NCBI GenBank assembly: GCA_937125035.1
Contig: CAKZLG010000167.1
Coordinates: 1 to 50,928, forward strand
Source of the DNA: an uncultured Maribacter sp.
Lineage (GTDB): Bacteria > Bacteroidota > Bacteroidia > Flavobacteriales > Flavobacteriaceae
DNA length: 50,928 nucleotides
Direction of reading: 5' to 3'
Every line of letters begins with the position of its first letter. The stretch's first letter is position 1. The notes under the pieces were generated by a model that was not told the DNA's origin, searched no databases, and worked only from the letters and a program-made list of their open reading frames with translations. The position numbers and the translations under genes are program-made. Shown piece by piece: positions 38,853 to 48,600 of this stretch.

Positions 38853-41075
38853 TTAAAAATAGAGTTGAAACCCTCCAAAAACGCCGAAGGGATGGCCTGG
38901 GCGCAAACCTATGGGCACACGTGCGGCCAAATAGGTCTCATCCAACAGGTTGATGATGGTAGTGGTTATGCTTAGGTTTTTGGTAAGGTGGTATTTGGAT
39001 GCCAAATCTACAATAAAGATTGCGTCTACGCGCTCTGCTTGTGGAATGGGCCCACTTCCGGCCAAGGTCCGCAAGGCGTCCTGGTAGCGGGCGCTAAGGT
39101 TGATGTTGAATTTTTTGTGTTCCAAAGCAATGGAACCGTTCGCCTGGTGTTTTGAAATATAAGGCAGTTCGTCGCCTGCGTCTACTTCGCCCCAAAGTCC
39201 GGCTGTGCTGGAAAAACTGGTCAAAAACTCACTATCGGTCAGCGTATAGGAAAGGGTTACGGGCAGGTGATAATCGGTGTTTTTGGCATGTAAGAGGTCG
39301 TAGTTCAGCAACAGCTCTATTCCTTGCACTATTACCGCTCCTGCATTGAACTGGTCCAAGGTACTTTCACCACCAGAGGCTGCGAAATCACTTCCCAAAA
39401 GATTGGAGTAATCATTGTAGAATGCTATGAGTTCGCCAGAAAGCCCCCCGCTTGAAAATCGAGATCCCAATTCATAGTTTATGCTTTCTTCCGCGCTCTG
39501 CCCAGGGGCATTGCTGGGGGGTGCAAAACCTTTGTGCACCCCGCCAAAGGCGGAAATGGTATTGGTGATATTATAATTAAAGCCAATGCCCGGAAAGAAG
39601 ACCTCAACCGAATTCTCCCTGCCAACGAGGTCCGTACCATTTCTATGGACATCTTTGTTTCCATAATCCGCTCTGGTTAAGGTAATGTTCTCATAGCGTA
39701 GGCCAGGGATTAAGGTAAGGTCCTTGATCTTTATTTTGTAAAGGGCATGGGCGGCAAAGGCCGTGGCATCGTCAATTCTATTGGCAGAAGTACCGGGTAC
39801 GCCTGCGCTGTTCAATTCCATGATTCCATTGGTCATACTATAGAAATCGCGCCATTGGAAACGGTCTTCTTCATCAAAATGATACCTAAGGCTCACCTCA
39901 ATATCATGGAACACGTTTTCTCCCCAATGGTAGTCCAGTTTGGTCTGTATTCCTTTGGAGACGTAGGACCTGTTGTTGTGGGTATATCTTAGGGCATTGC
40001 CCAAGGCGTCTTGTTCGCCCCTTATGATATTGAACTGGTCCGCGAAACTGTTGGGATCGGCTATAATGGCGGAAATGGAAGTGGTGGTTCCATCAAAGGC
40101 CACATCGCTCAATCTAGACCAGTTCCTACCAAAGGAATTGTAATACCCCGTGGTGGTGATCCGAAAGTAATCAGTGAAGGCCAATTTGTGCGTAGCCATG
40201 AACTGCAGGTGTTCCGCTGTTACTTGGTCCTTCTGTGTAGCGGCATAGCGTCTAAACGGGGTTGTGTCAAAATCTTCTTGGGTTAGTCCAAGATAGGTCT
40301 CGTCCGAACGCTCATCCGCATATTGAAATTTAAGGTCAAGGGCCTGTATGATCTTGGCCTCTTTTTTATTGTTGATCCGAAATTTGGCCATAAAATCATT
40401 TCTGTTAAATCCAGTATCACCACCATTGTCCAGCACCTTGAAGCCATCAGAGCGGTAATTGAGGTATTCCACAAAGTAGCCCAAGTTGGTTTTGCTGTCG
40501 CCCATTTTGGCATGTAGGTTGCTGCTATTGTAACTGCCATAGTTGGCGGTTACGCCGCCTGAAAGGGTAGCGGGGATCTGTCCGGACACTAAGTTGATGG
40601 CCCCTCCTGTGGTAAAAGGCCCGTATTGGATCTGGCTGCTTCCCTTTAACACCTCAACCGCATGCATTCGTCCCACATTGGGAAAATAATAGGCCGCCGG
40701 TGCGCTATAGGGAGCCGGCGCAATGAGGACGCCATCTTCCATGACCGTGATCTTTGCGGTGCGCTCTGGTGATGTGCCCCTGAGGCTTATATTGGGACGC
40801 AAACCAAAGCCATCCTCTTCATAAAGGTTCACCCCGGGTACGGTTCGGAGCACTCTGTTGATATCACTATAGCCAAATTGCTTTAGCTCCTTGGGCGAAA
40901 TGTAGTAGGCCGCACCCGTTCTATTTTTTGCTTGGAATTTGCTGCCAAAGAGCACATCCGCAGAAATGACCACCTCTTTTAGGGCGATGACACTGTCTTT
41001 TTGGGTAGCGCCTTGTTGGGCTTGTAAGGATAAAAGGCTAAGAAATAAAAGGGCAAAGGGGGAGAAATGTTTCAT
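38853..41075 (-). CDS. TonB-dependent receptor (FecA-like siderophore/iron receptor)
   Basis: 740 aa; plug domain DINRVLRTVPGVNLYEEDGFGLRPNISLRGTSPERTAKITVMEDGVLIAPAPYSAPAAYYFP, VEVLKGSSQIQYGPFTTGGAINLVS; C-terminal aromatic strand. Confidence 0.94.
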   Translation of the reverse strand: MKHFSPFALLFLSLLSLQAQQGATQKDSVIALKEVVISADVLFGSKFQAKNRTGAAYYISPKELKQFGYSDINRVLRTVPGVNLYEEDGFGLRPNISLRGTSPERTAKITVMEDGVLIAPAPYSAPAAYYFPNVGRMHAVEVLKGSSQIQYGPFTTGGAINLVSGQIPATLSGGVTANYGSYNSSNLHAKMGDSKTNLGYFVEYLNYRSDGFKVLDNGGDTGFNRNDFMAKFRINNKKEAKIIQALDLKFQYADERSDETYLGLTQEDFDTTPFRRYAATQKDQVTAEHLQFMATHKLAFTDYFRITTTGYYNSFGRNWSRLSDVAFDGTTTSISAIIADPNSFADQFNIIRGEQDALGNALRYTHNNRSYVSKGIQTKLDYHWGENVFHDIEVSLRYHFDEEDRFQWRDFYSMTNGIMELNSAGVPGTSANRIDDATAFAAHALYKIKIKDLTLIPGLRYENITLTRADYGNKDVHRNGTDLVGRENSVEVFFPGIGFNYNITNTISAFGGVHKGFAPPSNAPGQSAEESINYELGSRFSSGGLSGELIAFYNDYSNLLGSDFAASGGESTLDQFNAGAVIVQGIELLLNYDLLHAKNTDYHLPVTLSYTLTDSEFLTSFSSTAGLWGEVDAGDELPYISKHQANGSIALEHKKFNINLSARYQDALRTLAGSGPIPQAERVDAIFIVDLASKYHLTKNLSITTTIINLLDETYLAARVPIGLRPGHPFGVFGGFQLYF

Positions 41076-41261
41076 GCGTTATTTGGACTCTTTAAAAACA
41101 GCGCAAAAATAATGCGATTTGATCCATCAAAACAAATTTTATTTAGAATAAATAAAAATAGATTTCTTTCTTGTTCTGTATAGCAAACGGTCCTTTGGAC
41201 AGCCCCTGGAATGGCCCTTGTGGATTGCACTGTGGCAATCCTTATTCTCAGGAAAAAAGAG

Positions 41262-41269
41262 TATCTTTG
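41262..41269 (+). promoter_or_regulatory. Putative -7 element upstream of guaB
   Basis: TATCTTTG matches TANNTTTG 25 nt before ATG 41294; no good -33 partner seen. Confidence 0.4.
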
Positions 41270-41293
41270 CACGCAATTAAATCCTTAATTGCT

Positions 41294-42766
41294 ATGCAAG
41301 CCCACCTAAATAAAATTCTCGGAGAAGGCCTCACCTATGATGACGTCCTTTTGGTTCCGGCGTACTCCGAAGTACTTCCCAGAGAAGTCAACATCCAATC
41401 TAAATTCACGCGGAACATCACCATCAATGTCCCTATTGTTTCTGCGGCCATGGATACCGTTACGGAAAGTAGAATGGCCATTGCCATGGCCCGGGAAGGA
41501 GGTATAGGGGTCTTGCACAAAAATATGACGATAGAGCAACAGGCGCTCAAGGTCCGTAAGGTAAAACGGGCAGAGAGTGGTATGATTCTGGATCCCGTGA
41601 CCCTGCCTTTGGAAGCACGCGTAAAGGATGCGAAGGCAAACATGAGGGAATTCAGCATTGGGGGCATCCCCATTGTGGATGCCCAGGGCAAGCTAATAGG
41701 TATCGTTACCAATAGGGACCTTCGTTTTGAAAAGAACAATGAGCGGCCCATAGCAGAAGTCATGACCTCTGAGAACTTGGTCACTGTTGGGGAGGGGACC
41801 TCCTTGGAACAGGCGGAGGACATTCTGCAAGAAAATAAAATTGAAAAATTGCCCGTTGTGGACAAGGACAACAAGTTGGTGGGCCTTATCACCTTTAGGG
41901 ACATTACCAAACTCACGCAAAAACCCATTGCCAATAAAGACCAATACGGGCGCTTACGGGTGGCCGCGGCACTTGGCGTTACGGGAGATGCCGTAGACCG
42001 TGCGGAAGCCTTAGTAAATGCAGGTGTGGATGCCGTGGTCATAGATACCGCACATGGCCATACCCAAGGGGTGGTCAAAGTGTTGAAGGAAGTAAAGAAG
42101 AGTTTCCCGGAATTGGATGTGATCGTAGGCAATATTGCCACTGCCGAAGCTGCCCGGTTTTTGGTGGAAGCAGGGGCGGATGCGGTGAAAGTGGGCATAG
42201 GCCCGGGCTCCATTTGTACAACGCGCGTAGTGGCAGGGGTGGGATTCCCCCAATTTTCGGCGGTACTGGAAGTGGCCGCTGCCATTAAGGGAAGCGGAGT
42301 GCCCGTGATTGCAGATGGTGGCATACGTTATACCGGGGATATTCCCAAAGCCATTGCAGCGGGTGCGGATACGGTGATGCTGGGCTCGTTGTTGGCCGGC
42401 ACCAAGGAATCCCCAGGGGAAACCATCATCTATGAGGGCCGTAAGTTCAAAAGCTATCGGGGAATGGGCTCTGTGGAGGCCATGAAGCAGGGGTCAAAGG
42501 ACCGCTACTTTCAAGATGTGGAGGACGATATCAAGAAATTGGTACCGGAAGGAATCGTGGGCCGGGTGCCCTATAAAGGTGATCTGTTTGAAAGCATCCA
42601 CCAATTTGTGGGCGGGCTCCGTGCAGGAATGGGCTACTGTGGCGCCAAGGATGTAGAGGCCCTAAAAGAAAACGGCCGTTTTGTAAAGATAACCGCCAGT
42701 GGTATCAATGAAAGTCATCCGCACGATGTAACCATCACCAAGGAATCTCCCAATTACAGCAGATAA
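41294..42766 (+). CDS. guaB: IMP dehydrogenase
   Basis: [24 protein letters not shown] pair, [60 protein letters not shown] opens at 41171 but conserved start is [12 protein letters not shown]. Confidence 0.97.
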   Translation: MQAHLNKILGEGLTYDDVLLVPAYSEVLPREVNIQSKFTRNITINVPIVSAAMDTVTESRMAIAMAREGGIGVLHKNMTIEQQALKVRKVKRAESGMILDPVTLPLEARVKDAKANMREFSIGGIPIVDAQGKLIGIVTNRDLRFEKNNERPIAEVMTSENLVTVGEGTSLEQAEDILQENKIEKLPVVDKDNKLVGLITFRDITKLTQKPIANKDQYGRLRVAAALGVTGDAVDRAEALVNAGVDAVVIDTAHGHTQGVVKVLKEVKKSFPELDVIVGNIATAEAARFLVEAGADAVKVGIGPGSICTTRVVAGVGFPQFSAVLEVAAAIKGSGVPVIADGGIRYTGDIPKAIAAGADTVMLGSLLAGTKESPGETIIYEGRKFKSYRGMGSVEAMKQGSKDRYFQDVEDDIKKLVPEGIVGRVPYKGDLFESIHQFVGGLRAGMGYCGAKDVEALKENGRFVKITASGINESHPHDVTITKESPNYSR

Positions 42767-42783
42767 AATATCAGCTCACGATT

Positions 42784-42808
42784 ATAACCCTCCGCAAGGG
42801 TTATTTTA
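42784..42808. terminator. Terminator between guaB and the M1 peptidase
   Basis: ATAACCCT-ccgca-AGGGTTAT, 8-bp stem followed by TTTA. Confidence 0.6.
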
Positions 42809-45361
42809 TGGTGTTATGCGCTGCGTTCTTCGCAGGTCATCCGCGGCCTGTAATAGTTTGGATACTAAGGAGGGGTCCAGTTCCGGATGTTCTTCCAAGT
42901 ACTTCTCCACTTGGGCATGGGCCTCTTTTGAGGTATGCTGGCCCACGCTGCTGCTCAACCATCGTTTAGGAAAAAAGATATCGCCTGTTTTCTGGATTTC
43001 GGGCAAGAGTTCCAATGTCATGGGGAGATAGGACAGGGCCTCTTGGGCCCGTAGGGGATGGTGTAGGTGCCTTAAGGCGGTGCCCACCCATGATTCTTTC
43101 TCCCGTTGCGCCGCATTGCGAAGCGACTCAGAAAAGGCAGCTCGGACAACGGGGTCGTGGGAAAGGCTGGGCAGAAGGTATTGAAAACGCTCTTGCTCAT
43201 CCGGATTATCAAGGGCTTCCTGGGCGTTGTGCAATATGCCTTCGGTGTCAGGATGTTCGTACAGTGCCAGGTGCATGGCCAGCTCGGTCTTGTCACGGGC
43301 ACTGAGGTTTAGGCCCTCCACACGTTTTGGGTCTTTCCAAATCCCATAGAGCTGTTCAAGGGCCTTTCCGGAATAACCAAGGGATTGAAAGGCAGAAAAT
43401 AGTATTTTTTTCTTATTGGGGGCGTGGGGCAGGTTCAGTTCCTTCCACAGCATTTGGCCCATTTCCTCTTGTACCAGAGCGCGCTGCTCGTTCTCTAGGT
43501 AGTGCCAGAAAAGGTGGGTGGTATAACCTTCCAAAAGCCCCAAAAGCAGTTCGTTGGTTTCCAGGGCGAACTTACTCATGAAAAAACGAAAGGTTGCGAG
43601 CGGCTCCAATGGTCCGTTAAGGCTATTTTCAAAGAGGTTGATGTAATGTGCACCCCGCTCCACTTCATCTTGTATGGGGCCTTGTGCCAAGGCATCGTTG
43701 CCGATCGGAAATACGCCGTACCCTATACCATTGCTGTTGTACCGAATATATTCCGGTTGTGGAAGACCAATGAGCTCATCCATGGATTCCGATGCATCTT
43801 CAACGGATATCGTAATGGTTTTTTCCCCATCCGGATAGATCAGGGAGATATTGAACTGTTGGGGCCATGAGAGGGAGCTATCATCTTCGGCCTTTTGAGT
43901 AAGGATAAAGTTGGCGATCTTGCCCGAAGCGTCATAGGTGATCTTTTCACTGAAAATGGGCCTGCTGGCACTGTTCACCCATACCTTGCTCCATCGGCCA
44001 AGGTCCATGGGCACTTTTTTATCCAAAATGGCAATGAGGTCTGGCCAGGTGGCATTGCCATTGCCAAATGTTTTAAGGTACTCGGAAAGCCCCTCCGCAA
44101 ACAGTTCGGCGCCCATGAGGAGCTCCAATTGGCGCATCATGATTGGCGCCTTGTTGTAGATGATGCTGCCATAGAGGGAGCCTGCATTGTTCAGGTTTTC
44201 CAAGGGCTGCCGAATGGGATTGGTGCCCAAGGTCCTATCTTCCGCATAGGCCCGGGGGTAATGCGTCACCATAAAAGAAAGGTCGTGGTTGAGATCTGGA
44301 AAGGCGGGATTCACAATTTTGTCTGCCATAAAATTGGCGAACACCTCTTTCATCCATACATCATTGAACCAGTCCATGGTGACCCAGTCCCCAAACCACA
44401 TATGGGCCGTTTCATGGGCGATCAACTTGGCCCTTCCCAGTAATTGGTTGGTAGTGGCGCTTTGATCAAGGATCAGGGCATTTTCCCGATATTGAATGGC
44501 GCCCACATGCTCCATGCCCCCATATTGAAATCCGGGGATACAGGCAAAGTCCAGCTTAGGAAAGGGGAATTTGGTCTTGGTGTACTGTTCCATAAAGCGA
44601 ATGGCATCTTCGTGCAGTTGAAATAGGGTCTCTTGGTTGTGGGCCACTTTGGCGGAATCTGTTTCCCGGTAAAGAAAGGACATGGGGCATTGGGAATCCT
44701 CCTTTTTCTTCTTCTTCTTGAACTTGCCGGCCACAAAAGAAAAGAGGTAGGTGCTCATTTTTGGAGAGGGATCAAAGGCGTAAATGATACCATCGCCCGC
44801 TGACTCCGTAGTGGAAATTGGGGTGCTGGCCAAAACACTCCAATCTTTGGGCACTTTTAATTGTAGGGTATAGGTGGCCTTTAGGTTGGGTTGGTCAAAA
44901 CAGGGGAAAAGAGTCCTGGCACGGTCCGGAACCAAGAGGGTGTACAAAAAGTCGTTGTTGCGGTTGAGCGAAAGATCTCCGGCCCGGAAGGAAATGGAGA
45001 GTTCATTCCTTCCTTGCGTCAAATTTGCCTTGGGTATCCGGATATGTTCATTGGAAAAAAGAATTTCAATAGGTGTTCCATTGGCCCTAATGGAATAGAG
45101 GTGGTCTGGTGCTGCCTTAAAATCCAGATAAAGATCATGGTCTCCCTTAAAGTCAAAGGTCAATTTTTCCTGTGCCGTTATGGGTGCTTCTTTTATATTG
45201 GGTAGGTCAAACCGGAGGTCGTACGCCACATTGTCCAAGCTTTTGGTCCTAGTTTCCGCCAGCGATAAGTGCACCCCTATGGCCATACTGGTCTGGGATT
45301 CTGTTACAGAGTTGCAGGATAGGCAAATGGAAAGCATCCATAGGAAATACAATAGGCGCAT
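42806..45361 (-). CDS. M1 family aminopeptidase, lipoprotein
   Basis: MRLLYFLWMLSICLSCNS lipobox; GGMEHVGAI, HETAHMWFGDWVTMDWFNDVWMKEVFANFMA (HExxH-18-E); ORF opens at 45412. Confidence 0.94.
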   Translation of the reverse strand: MRLLYFLWMLSICLSCNSVTESQTSMAIGVHLSLAETRTKSLDNVAYDLRFDLPNIKEAPITAQEKLTFDFKGDHDLYLDFKAAPDHLYSIRANGTPIEILFSNEHIRIPKANLTQGRNELSISFRAGDLSLNRNNDFLYTLLVPDRARTLFPCFDQPNLKATYTLQLKVPKDWSVLASTPISTTESAGDGIIYAFDPSPKMSTYLFSFVAGKFKKKKKKEDSQCPMSFLYRETDSAKVAHNQETLFQLHEDAIRFMEQYTKTKFPFPKLDFACIPGFQYGGMEHVGAIQYRENALILDQSATTNQLLGRAKLIAHETAHMWFGDWVTMDWFNDVWMKEVFANFMADKIVNPAFPDLNHDLSFMVTHYPRAYAEDRTLGTNPIRQPLENLNNAGSLYGSIIYNKAPIMMRQLELLMGAELFAEGLSEYLKTFGNGNATWPDLIAILDKKVPMDLGRWSKVWVNSASRPIFSEKITYDASGKIANFILTQKAEDDSSLSWPQQFNISLIYPDGEKTITISVEDASESMDELIGLPQPEYIRYNSNGIGYGVFPIGNDALAQGPIQDEVERGAHYINLFENSLNGPLEPLATFRFFMSKFALETNELLLGLLEGYTTHLFWHYLENEQRALVQEEMGQMLWKELNLPHAPNKKKILFSAFQSLGYSGKALEQLYGIWKDPKRVEGLNLSARDKTELAMHLALYEHPDTEGILHNAQEALDNPDEQERFQYLLPSLSHDPVVRAAFSESLRNAAQREKESWVGTALRHLHHPLRAQEALSYLPMTLELLPEIQKTGDIFFPKRWLSSSVGQHTSKEAHAQVEKYLEEHPELDPSLVSKLLQAADDLRRTQRITP

Positions 45362-45627
45362 GGGTTGGGTTTTACGATGCTGTAAAGTAATAATAATCCA
45401 AGGGCGATACAATACCTGGGGGGTGGCATTTAGGGATACTTCGTTAGCACCAAATAATACGACATACGGGGAAAGTTCTCTTTTCTTCTATTCCTGTAAT
45501 TGAGGGTCCATGCTAAGGTATTTATCACTATATTTAGAAGAGAAGTATAGGCTAGCACATAACCAAAGAGTTTCGAGCGTAGTACTTCCCCACAAAGTCC
45601 CCCCACTTTTTTGTTTAAATACTCGGC

Positions 45628-48600
45628 ATGATAATACGCCTGCAGCATGTATTCCATAAACTGCCCTTGATGATGGTCGTGGGCATTTTGGTCATGGGCT
45701 GCAGGCAGGAGGAAGCCCATACTATAGTTGGTGCAGGTCCAAAAATAGTCAAGGCCAATGGTTATTTGGTGCCGAAGGACAGTGTTTTGCCCCCAAAGGT
45801 CTTGCAACGAGAAGCACCGCGCGTGGTCCCTGCTATAAAAAACGAAATGGTCACCAAGCATGCCAATAGATACCAAATTAATAAGGAACGTGCTCGTTCT
45901 ACCATTGTACCGGAGTTGGCCATCTTGGGTGAAAAGGGAATTTTGAGGCCCAAAGTGGTGCCTGCCAAAGGCAGAGTGGTCATGGCAGGGTTACCGGCAG
46001 TGGTCACCGCACAAGAGGTCAGGTCCTTGGATTCAAATCCTTACAACTTCAGTTCCTTTAATAAGCTTCAAGGTATTTCCGATAAGGATGTACAATACAT
46101 TTTTGAGGATGGCCATGACAATATTTGGTTCGGTACCGCAAATGGGGGGGTCTCTATGTATGACGGTCATTATTTTAGGACTTTCACAAAGGTTCAGGGG
46201 CTCTTGAACAATAATATTACCTGCATTACTGAAGATGCCAATGGCAATATCTGGTTTGGTTCCAGTAGTGGTATTACGAAGTATGATGGACATTCCTTTA
46301 CGAATTTTACGGTTGCCGAAGGTTTGAGCAGTAATCACGTTACCAGTATGCTTGTGGATAAAAAGGGTTTTTTGTGGATCGGTTCGTGGAACGGTGGTGC
46401 CTCTAGATACGATGGAGAAACCTTTACGCACTATATGAAAAAAGAAGGTTTGGCCGAAAACAACGTCTCCACCATTACGGAGGATACCCATGGTAACCTT
46501 TGGTTTGGTACGGATGGCAACGGTATTTCCAAATATGATGGAAAATCCTTTCACAATTATGCGTCTACCCCAGAAATTTATTTGGAGGTGGTGACGTGCA
46601 CCCTTGAGGATGCCCATGGCAATATCTGGATTGGCACCCAAAGCGGTGGTTTGGGGATGTATGATGGAGCATCGTTTGTACAATATGATCAGAGCGATGG
46701 TCTGCCCAACAATTTCATTTTTAGTATCTATGAAGATACTGCCGGAAGTATTTGGATTGGTACTTGGGGTGGTGGCATAACGCAATATGATGGAACATCC
46801 TTTCGACATTATCCCGTCTTGGAAGGCCTTTCCCAAGATACGGTGGAAAGTATTATGGAAGACAGTGCTGGTAATATATGGTTTGGAACATGGGGGAGCG
46901 GCATTTCCAAATATAGTGGTCAATATTTCAAGCATTTTACATCAGATGATGGCCTTTTGAACAGTGATGTTGGTGGTCTTTTGGAAGATGGCAATGGAAA
47001 TATATGGGTGGGGACCTATGGGGGTAGTGCATTGCAGTATGATGGAGAAAACTTCACCCAGATAACTGAAAAATATCCAGGTTATGGGGTTTTGGTCAAT
47101 TGTATCACAGCGGATAAAAAGGGCAATATCTGGTTTGGTAGTCAGGCGAAGGGGGTCATCATGTATGATGGTGATAATCTGACACATTTTCCTGAAATGT
47201 GGGAAATGAACAGGTGCAGGGTCATGAGCATGTTGGTGGACACCAAGGGTAATTTGTGGATTGGAACCGATTTTGGTGGGGTTATAAAATACGATGGTCA
47301 GGCTTCGCCCCACGGTAAGGGCAGTTTTACCCAATTTACCGATTCCACCGGACTCAGCAGTAATATGGTGACCAGTATTGCAGAGGATAGAAACGGCCAT
47401 CTTTGGTTTGGCACCACAGGTGGTGGCGCTACCCAATATGATGGCACTGCTTTTAGCCACTTTACCACAAAAGAAGGAATGGTTGATAATTCCCTTTTGA
47501 GCATTTATGAAGATAGCCGTGGGAACCTTTGGTTTGGCACAAGAGGGGCCGGGGTTTCTAAATATGATGGGGAATATTTTACCCACTTCACTTCTGAAAA
47601 TGGTCTGGGCGGTAATAGCGTTACAAGTATTCTTGAAGATGAAAATGGGAATCTTTGGTTTGGTACGGAGTCTGGACTATCCAAACTCATAACCAATAAG
47701 CAGCCCATAATTTCGGAGGCGGATAAGGAAGACCTGCCCTATGAACCGGAAAATTTGTTTATAAATTACGGCCATGAAGATGGGTTTTTGGGGATTGGGG
47801 TTAATGTAGGCCGTACCATGGTAAAGGGAAAAAACGGTGCTATCTGGGTAGGCACCCCAGATCGGTTGACCGTATTTAACCCTAATGACTTGAAGAAGGA
47901 TACGGTGCCACCTCAACTGAAAATGACCAATTTGGGATTATTCAATGAAACCGTTCATTGGGCGGACCTGGCCAAAAATAAGGATACTTCTTTTATATTG
48001 AGCAATAACGTACACTTTAAAAATTTTGAGTTTGACAGCGTTTTAAAATGGAACAATGTACCCCGTAATTTAAGTCTGGCCCATAGCAATAACAATATCA
48101 CATTTCAATATGTTGGTGGTACTTTAAAGTCGCCCCAAAAGGTGAGGTACCAATATCTATTGGAAGGTTTCGAAACGAATTGGAATGCCCCAACATCTGC
48201 CCATGAGGCCACTTATGGCAACTTGCCATGGGGCGATTACATTTTTAAGGTGAAGGCAACCAACGGTGATGGGGTTCGGAGTGAAACCCTTTCCTATCCT
48301 TTTACCATCCGTGCCCCATGGTGGCATTCATGGTGGGCCTATCTTGGTTATATATTGGTTTTCGTGGGAGGCATCGTTCTGCTGTACCGGTTTCAGCTCC
48401 ATCAAAAGCTAAAAAAAGCAGAACGGGTACGTTTACAGGAATTGGATACTTTTAAAACAGGGCTCTACACCAATATTACCCATGAGTTCCGGACCCCGTT
48501 GACGGTGATTCTGGGTATGGCACAACAGATGTACGACAGTCCGAAGACCCATGTAAAATCAGGGTTGGACATGATTCTGCGCAATGGGCAAAACCTACTT

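Noticed and set aside
41335-42324. 329-aa minus-strand ORF antisense to guaB
   Set aside because: Low-complexity S/T/P-rich translation typical of an antisense shadow frame; guaB on the plus strand is unambiguous.
43895-44443. 182-aa plus-strand ORF antisense to the M1 peptidase
   Set aside because: Overlaps the HExxH region of the real gene; shadow ORF.
45430-45876. 148-aa minus-strand ORF spanning the region between the M1 and HTCS genes
   Set aside because: Half of it is antisense to the HTCS N-terminus and no conserved motif is visible; considered as a decayed gene, but evidence is insufficient.
46033-46935. 300-aa minus-strand ORF within the HTCS gene
   Set aside because: Mirror image of the in-frame propeller repeats; periodic composition follows the sense repeats, and no start context or known domain is visible.
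46942-47586. 214-aa minus-strand ORF within the HTCS gene
   Set aside because: Same repeat-driven antisense open frame; the sense strand is clearly coding.
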